Of a stretch of 64,000 nucleotides of DNA, positions 51,791 to 61,116 are shown one piece after another. The DNA lies in contig NZ_JAKVLT010000001.1 of assembly GCF_022484225.1 (NCBI RefSeq), positions 1,851,406-1,915,405 of the forward strand, read 5' to 3'. Within the stretch, counting starts at the first letter, position 1, and every line of letters starts with the position of its first letter. Under the pieces are notes generated by a model. The model saw nothing but the letters and a program-made list of their open reading frames with translations. It ran no database searches and was not told where the DNA came from. Both the position numbers and the translations under genes were made by a program. Source of the stretch: Pseudoramibacter sp. (lineage in GTDB: Bacteria; Bacillota; Clostridia; Eubacteriales; Eubacteriaceae).

Positions 51791-53260
51791 TTATTGTTTC
51801 GGATTATTTCGGCCGAAGTTCATCTTTGCTTTCACCGTTCCGACCATTTCACCCATCATCGGCTCTTTAGTCAGCATCATGACCAGCACGTACACGCCCA
51901 TGAACAAAATCACGGAAATCACCAGCAGAAAGAAGACGTGGAGGCCGAGACGCTTGACCCAAAGCGAAGCCAAAGTCGCAAGGCCCAGGGCGAGGATGAT
52001 TTTACCGTAGGGCAGTTTTTTAAAGATCTCCGACACCTGATCCCTCAAGACGTGATACTGCACCACCAGCACGACGAATTCCGCAGCCAGCGTTCCAATC
52101 GAAGCGCCTGTAGAACCCAGTCTTGGAATCAAAAAACAGTTAATAGCAAAATCGACAACCGCCCCGGCGATTTCCGAATACAGAACGTATTTCTCTTTGC
52201 CCAGGGGCACGAGAATTTGAAGTCCCAGAATATTGGTGAGGCCGATGAAAAGAATCGTCGGCTGAATCCACTGCATCGGCAGTACGGCGCCGCCGTAAGC
52301 GGGCCCGGACAGCAGCCGGATGCCTTCTTTGGCAAACAAAATAAAATACAGAGCCAAAGGGCAGGCAATATCTAAAACAAAGTTCAAAGCTTTCGTTGAA
52401 ATCCGGCGAAGATCGGCGTAATCGCCGTGTTCGACGTAATAAGACGCCCGGGGCAAAAGCACCGCGCCCAGCGATGTGACGATGCTCACGAGAATCGTCT
52501 TGATCTTCACGGCCGCGTTGTAATACCCCACTTCGGTGTTGTTTTTCATAAAGCCGAGCATGACTGTATCCAAGTTCGTATAAACTGTCGTCGCCACCGA
52601 CATCGCAAAGAAAATGAGGATGGGCTTGAGGTGGCGCCGGATGTGATAGCCCCCCACCGGATGCATGTAAATATGCTTCCGGGCGTTGATCAAGTTCAAA
52701 ACATTGGACGCCGAAGCGGCGAAAATCGAAATGCCCCCGTAAATCACGTAATCGCTTTTCTGATGAATGAACATGAACATCGCCACCAAAGCGATGAACT
52801 TGAACACGATGGACCGCACCGTGATGTAAGTGTATTCTTCAAGGCCCTGGTACATCCAATCGATCCCCACGCAGGTGAAGATGATGTTTAACGAAACCAC
52901 CAGATACAAGGTCCGGTCGGCCTGCAGCTTGGGCACAAAGGCGATGCAGAAAAACAGGATCACGTAAGCCACAATGTTCATCACAAAGTTGATGAAAAAC
53001 AGCTCGTGGGTGACCCGGGTCAGTTTCATTTTGTCGTCCCGGACCTGGGCGCACTTCCGAATCCCGTAGGTCGGAATCCCCAGCTGAGAAAACATCGTAA
53101 AATACGTAATCACCGACGTCGCAAAGGAGACCCGCCCGGTGCCAGCCGGCAGGAGAATCCGGGAAACGTAAGGAAAAGTAATCAGCGGGAAAATGAACTG
53201 CGACATGGTGAGGATCGCGTTCATGATGAAGTTTTTCTTGATGGATTTTTGTTTTGGCAT
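51791..53260 (-). CDS. wzx: Polysaccharide repeat-unit flippase, Wzx family
   Basis: MATE-like/PST flippase of 489 residues with about 12-14 hydrophobic segments. N-terminal NAILTMSQFIFPLITFPYVS and YFTMFSQLGIPTYGIRKCA are typical of the polysaccharide-transport family (RfbX/Wzx). The C-terminal part carries GAVVDFAINCFLIPRLGSTG, a conserved block. It moves undecaprenyl-diphosphate-linked repeat units across the membrane, feeding the Wzy-like polymerases encoded on either side. It starts 11 bases after the polymerase at 53272. ATG with AAAGGTGA upstream. Confidence 0.93.
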   Translation of the reverse strand: MPKQKSIKKNFIMNAILTMSQFIFPLITFPYVSRILLPAGTGRVSFATSVITYFTMFSQLGIPTYGIRKCAQVRDDKMKLTRVTHELFFINFVMNIVAYVILFFCIAFVPKLQADRTLYLVVSLNIIFTCVGIDWMYQGLEEYTYITVRSIVFKFIALVAMFMFIHQKSDYVIYGGISIFAASASNVLNLINARKHIYMHPVGGYHIRRHLKPILIFFAMSVATTVYTNLDTVMLGFMKNNTEVGYYNAAVKIKTILVSIVTSLGAVLLPRASYYVEHGDYADLRRISTKALNFVLDIACPLALYFILFAKEGIRLLSGPAYGGAVLPMQWIQPTILFIGLTNILGLQILVPLGKEKYVLYSEIAGAVVDFAINCFLIPRLGSTGASIGTLAAEFVVLVVQYHVLRDQVSEIFKKLPYGKIILALGLATLASLWVKRLGLHVFFLLVISVILFMGVYVLVMMLTKEPMMGEMVGTVKAKMNFGRNNPKQ

Positions 53261-53271
53261 AGATCACCTTT

Positions 53272-54495
53272 CTATTTTCGTCTCGCCTGCCGGGCCTTTT
53301 CAACCAACGGCCAAATCACCAAGGGTGAAAGGATCAGCCAGAAGGTATTCTGATAAATATTCAAAATCAAGTCGTCGATTGTGCCGTGAAGAGCCAGAAT
53401 GCCGCCGATCATGAGCAGATAGGTATCGCCGTTCTGATAGGCCCGGTAAAGCGCAAGGGTCATCAGGGCAATGAGCAGGGTGGTGAGCACCCAGCCGAAA
53501 TTCTGAAACATCTGAATGTACATGCAGTCGACGTAATTGTAAACGCCGTGGGTTTTAGAAAGATCCCGATGGCCTTTGTCATTTAATGCATTGCCGCTCA
53601 TTATAATAGCTTCGCCAAAGGGCCGCACGCCATGCTCTTGAAGGGAATTCTGTCCCAATTCCAGACGATGTCCCAGTTTCAAATTTAATTTGGACTGCCA
53701 GGGCACGTTGTTCGAATAGGCCAGCGTCGCCCCGACGCTTAAGATCATGCAAAACACAAACGCAAAGGCCAGCATGCGCCCGTGCCGCTTCGGCGCCTTT
53801 TTGCTTTTTCGGGCGTGCCGCCATTTGAGAGCCGCCGCGCCGAAGATCATGAGCAGGCACAGCATAACCGCGAGTCTGGCGTCAGTTAAGCTGAAAATAA
53901 GCAGATTGAGCACCGCAAAGGCAATAAGTCCGCGCCAAGGCATCTGATCTTTTTTAAGCCAGATCGCCAACGCCGTGAGATTCGAGAGAAAAACCGACGG
54001 GTACAGCGCGTATTTAAACCCAAGGTAATGCCGCGTGCGCCCTCCGCCTATCTCAACATAATTTCGGATGATGCCGATGCCGCTGCAGACCACCGTGATG
54101 ATGAAAAGCAGACTGCCGAGTTTCAAAGTAAAATCGGCGATTTTTCGAAATTCCACATCCCGCGCCGTAAACACAAAAATCATAATCCAGGTCACCGGAT
54201 TTAAGATCAAATCGTGATTGTGACTCAAAAAAACGGCGGCAAGACACGCAAAAGTCACGGCGCCGACGATGACGCTGCGCCGGATATCGTCGACGGGAAA
54301 ACATTCTTTTAAAATCAAAATAACCGCAACAGCAAAAAGCACCCATTTGTAGGCAATGCCGCCGTATTGAATCTGAAAAAAAGAAATATCCCACACTGAA
54401 CCGATTAAGTACAGACCGTAAGCCAGAAAAAACAGAAAATCCTTCTGGGTCCACCGCCGGGTCCGAAGTTGAAACGCTGCCGTTTGATTGTTCAT
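53272..54495 (-). CDS. Wzy-like O-antigen polymerase (paralogue 3)
   Basis: A 407-residue polytopic membrane protein, sister of the proteins at 49112 and 20321. The shared blocks are FVFTARDVEFRKIADFTL, RTRHYLGFKYALYPSVFLSN and the big loop LGHRLELGQNSLQEHGVRPF followed by YNYVDCMYIQM. These place it in the Wzy/ligase class. It is directly upstream of the Wzx flippase, and a DUF4422 gene lies just upstream. With two polymerases in one locus, one may act as a ligase transferring polymer to the wall or build a different linkage. Confidence 0.78.
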   Translation of the reverse strand: MNNQTAAFQLRTRRWTQKDFLFFLAYGLYLIGSVWDISFFQIQYGGIAYKWVLFAVAVILILKECFPVDDIRRSVIVGAVTFACLAAVFLSHNHDLILNPVTWIMIFVFTARDVEFRKIADFTLKLGSLLFIITVVCSGIGIIRNYVEIGGGRTRHYLGFKYALYPSVFLSNLTALAIWLKKDQMPWRGLIAFAVLNLLIFSLTDARLAVMLCLLMIFGAAALKWRHARKSKKAPKRHGRMLAFAFVFCMILSVGATLAYSNNVPWQSKLNLKLGHRLELGQNSLQEHGVRPFGEAIIMSGNALNDKGHRDLSKTHGVYNYVDCMYIQMFQNFGWVLTTLLIALMTLALYRAYQNGDTYLLMIGGILALHGTIDDLILNIYQNTFWLILSPLVIWPLVEKARQARRK

Positions 54496-54508
54496 CTTGC
54501 TCTCTTTC

Positions 54509-55279
54509 TCACGCCCTGCGGTGTGCGGCGAAATAAATGCGGTTGGTCATCCGCCTTCTGGTGTAGGTCAGGGTCTGACTCAAAGGGGTTTCGGTGTTCA
54601 CCACCGGAAGGTGGCTGACTTTGAGCTTCTGATGCATGACCCAGACGTTGAGCAGCCGTTCTCCCAAAAAGCCGTACAACCGTCTGCGGTAAGGATCCAA
54701 GAGTGATAAATCGACATCTTTTTCCAATTCAAACAAAATTGAAAATAGCCAATCACAATAAGCATCAAACAGCTCTGCTTTGCAAAACAGCATGTTGAAA
54801 AGGCAACAGCGGTTTTCAGAAAAGAAGGCATCAAAATCTGAGAGGTACTCAGGATAAAGGCCCCCTACCACCCGGTGCAGCAGGTCGAAAATTTCCGGCG
54901 TGCAGCACCTGATCATGATTTCATCTTTGGCGTTTTGTTTAAAATACTCAATGTAAGGCAAAATGATGTCGCAGTGTTCCAGCCGGCTCACCAGTGCTTC
55001 ATAAGGGAAGATGCTTTTGTAGGTTCTCGCAAAATTGCTTTTGCCGAAATACCGGCGGTAATGCACGAGTCCTTTGTACGGATCTTTCGCGTTTTTCCAG
55101 ATCCAGTACAGGCCGGTCAGTTCACAGAAATTCGGATTTTTCTCAGAAATCTGATCGCCGGTATTGTCTTTTTGAAACCCTAATTCGAGTTCAGGATGAA
55201 CCGCAGCACCAACCTGAAGCGGGCAATACCCCTTGAGGGCCGGCGGCTCAAAGGCCTTATGGGCTGCAATATAAATCAA
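54509..55279 (-). CDS. DUF4422 protein, putative capsular glycosyltransferase (2 of 3)
   Basis: A 256-residue DUF4422 family protein. It contains the shared NPNFCELTGLYWIWKN and HYRRYFGKSN stretches and a C-terminal NVWVMHQKLKV. I place the start at a TTG (55279) preceded by AGGAGGGG, because an ATG far upstream would lie inside the GT4 gene. That gives N-terminal LIYIAAHKAF, matching the sister proteins' IYIITHKKF. The start overlaps the GT4 stop by four bases. Function within the family is unproven. Confidence 0.75.
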   Translation of the reverse strand: MIYIAAHKAFEPPALKGYCPLQVGAAVHPELELGFQKDNTGDQISEKNPNFCELTGLYWIWKNAKDPYKGLVHYRRYFGKSNFARTYKSIFPYEALVSRLEHCDIILPYIEYFKQNAKDEIMIRCCTPEIFDLLHRVVGGLYPEYLSDFDAFFSENRCCLFNMLFCKAELFDAYCDWLFSILFELEKDVDLSLLDPYRRRLYGFLGERLLNVWVMHQKLKVSHLPVVNTETPLSQTLTYTRRRMTNRIYFAAHRRA

Positions 55280-56397
55280 CGCACCCCTCCTGTATATAAA
55301 TCTAAAAACTGCTGAACCGTGTACGCAATGTCGTACCCCGCCCTGTTGAGTTTTGCATAGGTATCCTGCCGGGGCTGACTTGCCATCCGCTGGATCTGCT
55401 GCGCCCATACCGGCACTTCGTTCTCAGTAATGGGCAGATACCGCACGGATTCCGTGAGTTTCGCTTCCTGGGTAATCTGATCGGAAAAGAGCACCGGCAG
55501 ACCTGCGGCCTGAGCTTCGACGCCGACAATGGGAAGGCCCTCAAAATGAGAGGGCAACACAAAAACGTCCATGGCCTGGAGGAGTTTCGGCACCCGGCCG
55601 CTGGCCCCGTAAAAAATCACAGCATCTTCAAGGCCCATCGCCTGCGCCTGAGCTTCAGTCTGAGTTTTGAGCTCCCCTTCTCCAACGAGCAGCAGTTTAG
55701 CCCGGGGTTCCAAAGCCTTAAAGGCTTTAAAAATTTTCAAAAGATAGCCATGGTTTTTTTGATAGGCAAAACGGCCCACATGGCCCACCACCACAGCATT
55801 TTCCAAATGAAGTTCGCTGCGGATATCGGATCGTGCTTTTGCATTATAGCGAAATTTTTTCAAGTCCACGCCATTGTGAATCAGCTGAACCTGAGTCGGA
55901 GTGATATTGGGATACATCCAGTCCCTGGCCAGATCTGAACACGCGACAAAGCGCGTGCCATAATGCTTAAGCTTGGTTCGGAAAAAGCGGTGAACTTTGC
56001 GTTTAAAAGCCTGATGAGCGCCGTCCACCCCTGCAGCGTGGGAGTGCAGAATGATGTTGGCGATCCCGGCAGCTTTGGCCGCTTTGGCCGCCACCCAGAT
56101 TTTATTAGCCACATCGGAGTGAATGTGAACGTAATCGTAGCGTTCGCTTTCCATGAGCGCCTTCAGCTGTTTGAAAATATGGTGCTGCTTGATCACTTTG
56201 TTGCCGGGCCGGCCCACATAATACACCTGAGTCCCCAGGGCATTTAAAGCGTCGATATTTGCCTGCTTTTCAAAGGGTTCCTGACAGGCAATGTCGATGT
56301 GAAGATCTTCAGGCTTGTGTTCGATGACGTTTTTCACCAGACTGTAAACACCGCCGTGGCCGTTGTCGTCGACATTAACCTCCAGCACTTTCGTCAT
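55276..56397 (-). CDS. Glycosyltransferase, GT4 family (EpsF-like)
   Basis: A 373-residue GT-B enzyme. N-terminal DDNGHGGVYSLVKNVIEHK is the glycine-rich acceptor loop and YDYVHIHSD follows. The C-terminal domain has VVGHVGRFAYQKNHGYLLKI and the nucleotide-sugar block PSHFEGLPIVGVEAQAAG. It is the sister of the GT4 protein at 35272, with similar blocks throughout. Its start lies inside the GT2 gene upstream (23-base overlap), so the two are translationally coupled. Donor unknown. Confidence 0.88.
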   Translation of the reverse strand: MTKVLEVNVDDNGHGGVYSLVKNVIEHKPEDLHIDIACQEPFEKQANIDALNALGTQVYYVGRPGNKVIKQHHIFKQLKALMESERYDYVHIHSDVANKIWVAAKAAKAAGIANIILHSHAAGVDGAHQAFKRKVHRFFRTKLKHYGTRFVACSDLARDWMYPNITPTQVQLIHNGVDLKKFRYNAKARSDIRSELHLENAVVVGHVGRFAYQKNHGYLLKIFKAFKALEPRAKLLLVGEGELKTQTEAQAQAMGLEDAVIFYGASGRVPKLLQAMDVFVLPSHFEGLPIVGVEAQAAGLPVLFSDQITQEAKLTESVRYLPITENEVPVWAQQIQRMASQPRQDTYAKLNRAGYDIAYTVQQFLDLYTGGVR

Positions 56398-57319
56398 GAT
56401 CCGCCTTCCCTTCTTCTAAATTTACGTATTCAATCTGTGGATGAAAATGAAAGCCTTTTTTGAAAGAGGTTTTGATCACCTTAAGCTTCTCTGATTTCGC
56501 TGTCTTCGCTTTAAACAGAACTTTCAGCAAATGGAAGGCCGTTCGGGCGTACAAATAGAGATAGCCTTTGAGTCCCTCTCTCCGGTACAGCACCACTTCG
56601 TTGCGGTACATATAGCGGTAGCGCCACAGGCGGTCCGGAGAATCCTGTTCGATGCCGACCTTCTGGTTGCTGCCCATACGGTGCACCACACGGCTGGCCG
56701 GCACAGCGTAGCACGGCAGATGTCTGGAAATCCGTCTCGAATATTCGAGATCATCCGACCAGATGAAAAACTCCTGAATCGGCAGACCGTATTTGACAAT
56801 CACGTCCGCCTTGACAAAGAACGACACAAAAGTCGCCATGATGACGGGAACCTGATCCTGGGTATAATCCTCTAATTTTTTGTGCAGGCCCGTGCGCTGG
56901 CGGTTCATGTTGCAGATGCTGCCGTCGGTCCAGTACGCGATGCCAGACAGAAAGCCGTAACGTCCGTCCAGTCTGCGGTCGGCCTTGAGCAGTTCGGATA
57001 AAGCCAAGGGCGTCACATAGGTGTCGTCATCCATCAGCCAGATATACTCGTAACCCAGCTGGACCGCTTTTTCCGCGCCGACCCGAAAACCGCCGGCGCC
57101 GCCGATATTTTCTCTCGTATTGAAATAATAAATCTGCTGCCGATCGATGAGATCCTGAACCGATTCTTTCGTGCCGTCGGTGCTGGCATTGTCAATTAAT
57201 ATAATGTCGCACTGCGCCTTTTCAAGGTTCAGCAGGTTCTCCAGACAGCCTCTCAGCATATCCTTCCGGTTAAAGGTCACCACTACAGCGGCAACGGGAT
57301 GTTTTCTCTGCCATTTCAT
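56375..57319 (-). CDS. Family 2 glycosyltransferase, candidate galactofuranosyltransferase
   Basis: A 314-residue GT-A enzyme. The N-terminus (VAAVVVTFNRKDMLRGCLENL) and LIDNASTDGT bind the nucleotide sugar. IWLMDDDT supplies the DDD metal motif and FFIWSDDLEYSRRI is the acceptor/catalytic block. This WxDDxE pattern resembles GlfT-type galactofuranosyltransferases and related rhamnosyl enzymes. The presence of glf elsewhere in the window makes UDP-galactofuranose a plausible donor, by inference. It starts at the stop of the DUF4422 gene upstream (one-base overlap). Confidence 0.78.
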   Translation of the reverse strand: MKWQRKHPVAAVVVTFNRKDMLRGCLENLLNLEKAQCDIILIDNASTDGTKESVQDLIDRQQIYYFNTRENIGGAGGFRVGAEKAVQLGYEYIWLMDDDTYVTPLALSELLKADRRLDGRYGFLSGIAYWTDGSICNMNRQRTGLHKKLEDYTQDQVPVIMATFVSFFVKADVIVKYGLPIQEFFIWSDDLEYSRRISRHLPCYAVPASRVVHRMGSNQKVGIEQDSPDRLWRYRYMYRNEVVLYRREGLKGYLYLYARTAFHLLKVLFKAKTAKSEKLKVIKTSFKKGFHFHPQIEYVNLEEGKADHDESAGG

Positions 57320-58149
57320 CAGAAACTACCCTCATACTTTCGGTGAAAAAATTTTGCCCGCAAAAAAGAAAAGCCTTTTTTTAGCCAGTTGGTCTTTTCC
57401 ATGTTCGCGTAAGGCAGGATTTTAATGTCGGAAGCCTTTAATCTGCCGGCCCGAACCTGATGGGCCAGCCAGACGTTGAAGATGATTTCGGCGATGCGAC
57501 CGAAATACCGTCTTTGAAACGGACTGAGCTCAGCCATATCCACCCGCTGTTCCAGCTCACCTAAAATTTTAAACAGCCAGGTGCAGTATTCCCCGACTAA
57601 GGGTCGGGCCATAATCATCATGTTGAACATGTACCCTGAAGATTGTTTCGTGATGCGGTCGAAATCTTCAAGATAATCCGGATAAAACTGCTCAATGATA
57701 TCCCGGGTCGCATCCAGTTGAACCGCATAATGGGTGTGAGCGTAATGGGAATAAAGAGTTTCGATGTAGTAGCGCCGCTTCTTCGGCACAAAAACCTGAT
57801 ATTGTCCCAGCAGAGGGGCCAGATCCTGATAAGTGAGAATCGACTGAAAGCGGTCACGGTGCAGCGGTTTTTTGACAAAGTAGCGTCTGTAATGCACCAG
57901 CCCGATGTAATCGGCCCGGACGTGCTTCCAGGCCCAGTACAGGCCGGTCAGCTCACAGTAGCCGTCGTTTTTCAGGGAAATATTGTCGCCGGTATTGTCT
58001 TTGACGTAGCCCAAATCGAGGGGATGGCCCTCCCCGTCCGTTTTGCCCTCTGCGCCGACGTGCAGCGGCAGGTACATCGGGTCTCCCGGCATTCTGTATT
58101 TTTTATGTGTCGCGACGATGATTTGAATCCGCCTGCTTATGTCCTTCAT
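57319..58149 (-). CDS. DUF4422 protein, putative capsular glycosyltransferase (3 of 3)
   Basis: A 276-residue DUF4422 protein with the conserved NDGYCELTGLYWAWKH, HYRRYFVKKP and NVWLAHQVRAG stretches. It is the first gene after the initiating transferase, so its product may add the second or an early sugar. The distance to the sister genes at 44111 and 54509, and their divergence at the sequence level, argue for separate roles. The ATG at 58149 has GAGAAACGAAT upstream. Activity in the family is not established. Confidence 0.78.
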   Translation of the reverse strand: MKDISRRIQIIVATHKKYRMPGDPMYLPLHVGAEGKTDGEGHPLDLGYVKDNTGDNISLKNDGYCELTGLYWAWKHVRADYIGLVHYRRYFVKKPLHRDRFQSILTYQDLAPLLGQYQVFVPKKRRYYIETLYSHYAHTHYAVQLDATRDIIEQFYPDYLEDFDRITKQSSGYMFNMMIMARPLVGEYCTWLFKILGELEQRVDMAELSPFQRRYFGRIAEIIFNVWLAHQVRAGRLKASDIKILPYANMEKTNWLKKGFSFLRAKFFHRKYEGSF

Positions 58150-58164
58150 ATTCGTTTCTCCAAT

Positions 58165-59577
58165 TTATTCCGCGCCTTTTGCCGTAAAAACCACTTTGAT
58201 CGTCTTAAGTATCAATTTAAAGTCCAATCCCAGACTCCAGTTTTCGATGTAATAAGCGTCGAGCTTCACCACTTCTTCAAAATCGGTAATTTCCGAGCGG
58301 CCGCTGGCCTGCCACATCCCGGTCAGGCCGGGTTTCGCGGCCAGGCGCTTCAAATGGTGCATGTCGTACTGTTTGTACTCTTCGACAGTTGGCGGCCGCG
58401 TCCCCACGAGGGACATATCGCCTTTCAGGACGTTGAAAAACTGCGGCAGCTCGTCAACGCTCGCCTTGCGCAGAAAATGGCCGATGGGAATGATCCGGGG
58501 GTCGTTGTCCATCTTGAACATGAGCCCAGACATTTTGTTCTGGGCCATGAGTTCTTTCTTGCGTTCTTCCGCGTCGGGATACATGGTCCTGAATTTGTAA
58601 ATCTTAAAGGTTCTGCCGTTGCGGCCGACCCGTTCCTGGGCGAAGAAAATCGGCCCCGGGGACTGATGCTTGATGATCGGTCCAAAAATGATCAGGGCAA
58701 TGCCGGTGAAAATCAGGCCGATGAGAGCCCCGACGATGTCCGCAGCGCGCTTGACGATGAGCTTCCACTGGGGCACAGCGCTCATACTGGTAGTCATAAC
58801 CGTCAGGCTGCCCATTTTCTGGATCGCCTTGTTCGGGATATCGCTGTTGAATTCCGGCAGGGCGAGATGCACCGTCAGCCCCGCTTCCACAAACATCTTG
58901 ATCAAATGTTCCGTCGCTTTGTTGCGCACGTCGATGTCGATGAACACTTCATCGACGATGTTTTTGCGGACGTATTCAAAAACCGACCGCATTTCACAGA
59001 CGACGGGAATGTCGCGATAAGTCTGCCCCACCTGATCCTGAAGATCGTAGAGCACGAGTCCGCAGATGTTAAAAGAACGGTAGAAATTCCGCTGCAAATT
59101 GGCGATAGCGGACTCGGCATTGTCGCTGGTCACGATCGCCAGCATCTGCCGTTCTTTTTTGGAGACTCTGAGGCGATGGCGGACCACCCGCTTCCACAGC
59201 ACCCGTTCTGTGTAATTGAGCACGATGGACACCGGGATCATGGACACCATGAGTACCCGGGAATAATAGTAGGAATTCTGCATCAAAAACATCCAGAAGA
59301 TCAAAAGCATGATCGTCACAAAGGTGTGGATGCAGACGGATTTAAATTCCGCGTACCGATCCCGGTAGATGATATTGCTGTAGGTGGACGAAAAGAAAGC
59401 CGCGATGATGTGCGCCGGCACAATGGCGATCGCCATTCTTTTGTACAGCGGCGGAAACGGAATGAATACGCCGATTTTATAGGCGTAAACAATAAAAAAA
59501 GAGAGTTCAAAGAACACCAGGTCAAGCAGGAGAAAATCCAGATGCTTGACCCAGCTGCTCGTTTTTCTTTTATACAT
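58165..59577 (-). CDS. Undecaprenyl-phosphate sugar phosphotransferase (WbaP/CpsE type)
   Basis: Initiating enzyme that transfers a sugar-1-phosphate from a nucleotide sugar to undecaprenyl phosphate, 470 residues. About five N-terminal membrane helices are followed by a CoA-binding-like soluble domain. The C-terminal bacterial sugar transferase domain has SPGPIFFAQERVGRNG, YKFRTMYPDAEERK, DELPQFFNVLKGDMSLVGTR and LTGMWQASGRSE. All catalytic blocks are present. It heads the long minus-strand polysaccharide transcript and has its own promoter upstream. Whether it uses glucose, galactose or another sugar cannot be read from sequence. Confidence 0.95.
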   Translation of the reverse strand: MYKRKTSSWVKHLDFLLLDLVFFELSFFIVYAYKIGVFIPFPPLYKRMAIAIVPAHIIAAFFSSTYSNIIYRDRYAEFKSVCIHTFVTIMLLIFWMFLMQNSYYYSRVLMVSMIPVSIVLNYTERVLWKRVVRHRLRVSKKERQMLAIVTSDNAESAIANLQRNFYRSFNICGLVLYDLQDQVGQTYRDIPVVCEMRSVFEYVRKNIVDEVFIDIDVRNKATEHLIKMFVEAGLTVHLALPEFNSDIPNKAIQKMGSLTVMTTSMSAVPQWKLIVKRAADIVGALIGLIFTGIALIIFGPIIKHQSPGPIFFAQERVGRNGRTFKIYKFRTMYPDAEERKKELMAQNKMSGLMFKMDNDPRIIPIGHFLRKASVDELPQFFNVLKGDMSLVGTRPPTVEEYKQYDMHHLKRLAAKPGLTGMWQASGRSEITDFEEVVKLDAYYIENWSLGLDFKLILKTIKVVFTAKGAE

Positions 59578-59622
59578 GTATACTCCAATCTCAGGTTTTG
59601 ACTTTATTGATGGTATGCGTGT

Positions 59623-59650
59623 ATTATATCACGGCTCGCATAAAATTCAA
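59623..59650 (-). promoter_or_regulatory. Sigma-A promoter of the polysaccharide locus
   Basis: Minus strand TTGAAT (59645-59650), 16-base spacer, TATAAT (59623-59628), 45 bases before the initiating transferase ATG. It would drive the genes from 59577 down to the terminator at 42691. Confidence 0.75.
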
Positions 59651-59687
59651 AAAGCATCAATTTTGGGGGTTAATCTGTTATTAAGTC

Positions 59688-61079
59688 TCAGGCTTCAGCG
59701 TAGCCTTTGTCCCGAATCACGCGGATGACCGAATCTACCAATTCTTCGCACTGGAGCTTGGTTTCCGCTTCCACCATGACGCGGATCAAGGGTTCTGTGC
59801 CCGAAGGTCTCACGAGAATCCGGCCGGTATCGCCAAGGGTGTCCGCCGCCTGTTTCACGGCCTGTTTCACGTCGGGATCATTCTGCGCGGCTTCCTTGTC
59901 TGCGACCCGGACGTTTTTGAGCACCTGGGGATAAATGTACAGAGGTTCGGTCAGTTCCGACAGCCTCTTTTTCTGGCCGATCATGGCCTGCATGACCTTG
60001 AGGCTGGTCAGGATGCCGTCGCCGGTGGACGCGTATTTCGAGAAAATGATGTGGCCCGACTGTTCGCCGCCGAGGTGGCAGCCGTGCTTGGACATGTATT
60101 CGTAGACGTACTTGTCGCCAACCTTGGTTTTAGCGTAATCAATGCCCAGCTGATCAAAGGCCTTATAGAGCCCAAAATTAGACATGACCGTCGTCACGAC
60201 TGTATTGTTGACGAGCTTATCCCGATCTTTCATGTATCGGCCGTATAAATACAAAATATGGTCCCCTGTCACGATGTTGCCCTTTTCATCCACAGCAAGA
60301 CAGCGGTCAGCATCACCGTCGTAAGCAAAGCCCACATCCATGCCATGTTCAACGACGTATTTTTGAAGCCCCTCGATATGGGTAGATCCCGCATTGGCGT
60401 TAATATTTAATCCATCGGGATCGGCGTTGATCACCGAAACCGTTGCGCCAAGGGCGTTGAAAACAGACGGTGCGATATTCCATGATGAACCGTTGGCACA
60501 GTCCAGTGCCACTTTAATGCCTTTGAAGGAGTATACGCCAAGGGAAATCAAATAACCGATATAGCGGTTGCGTCCGGAGGCGTAGTCGATGGAGCGGCCG
60601 ATTTTATCCCGTTCGGCCTTCGGCAGCTTGCCGCCCCAGGTTTTGCCGAAAGCGGTTAAATGGCCGTCAATATAGGATTCGACGAGATCAATCACTTCCG
60701 GGTCCATTTTTTCGCCATGATGATTGATGAGTTTAATCCCGTTGTCGTAATAAGGATTGTGGCTCGCCGAAATCATAATGCCGCAGTCGAACTGATCGAC
60801 CCGGGTCACATAAGCGACAGAAGGAGTGGTCGTCACGTGAAGAATGTAGGCATCAGCCCCTGATGCCACGATGCCCCCGACGAGCATGGATTCGAACATG
60901 TAGCTCGACCGTCTTGTGTCCTTGCCGATCACAATTCTGGGCGTCGTCGCATCGCCTTTCTGCCGGCGGACTTTCCCGTAATACCAGCCCAAGAAGCGGC
61001 CGATTTCGTAAGCGTGTTCTGCTTTCAGCGTGACGTTGGCTTCCCCGCGGAAACCGTCTGTTCCAAAATATTTTCCCAT
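59688..61079 (-). CDS. glmM: Phosphoglucosamine mutase
   Basis: Converts glucosamine-6-phosphate to glucosamine-1-phosphate for UDP-GlcNAc synthesis; 463 residues. The phosphoserine loop is ISASHNPYYDNGIK near residue 105, the metal-binding block is YDGDADRCLAVD, and the phosphate-binding loop near the C-terminus is RPSGTEPLIRVM. N-terminal KYFGTDGFRGEAN is typical. AGGAGATCAAGCA precedes the ATG. It lies between the translation genes and the polysaccharide locus, a sensible place for a wall- and capsule-precursor enzyme. Confidence 0.97.
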   Translation of the reverse strand: MGKYFGTDGFRGEANVTLKAEHAYEIGRFLGWYYGKVRRQKGDATTPRIVIGKDTRRSSYMFESMLVGGIVASGADAYILHVTTTPSVAYVTRVDQFDCGIMISASHNPYYDNGIKLINHHGEKMDPEVIDLVESYIDGHLTAFGKTWGGKLPKAERDKIGRSIDYASGRNRYIGYLISLGVYSFKGIKVALDCANGSSWNIAPSVFNALGATVSVINADPDGLNINANAGSTHIEGLQKYVVEHGMDVGFAYDGDADRCLAVDEKGNIVTGDHILYLYGRYMKDRDKLVNNTVVTTVMSNFGLYKAFDQLGIDYAKTKVGDKYVYEYMSKHGCHLGGEQSGHIIFSKYASTGDGILTSLKVMQAMIGQKKRLSELTEPLYIYPQVLKNVRVADKEAAQNDPDVKQAVKQAADTLGDTGRILVRPSGTEPLIRVMVEAETKLQCEELVDSVIRVIRDKGYAEA

Positions 61080-61116
61080 TGCTTGATCTCCTGTATTTAA
61101 AATTTCCTTTTATCAT

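Noticed and set aside
57643-59601. Long plus-strand open frame of 652 codons
   Set aside because: It runs antisense through the DUF4422 gene and the initiating sugar transferase, both with clear family motifs. The residue pattern is typical of an antisense shadow (His, Asp and Arg rich), and there is no ribosome site.
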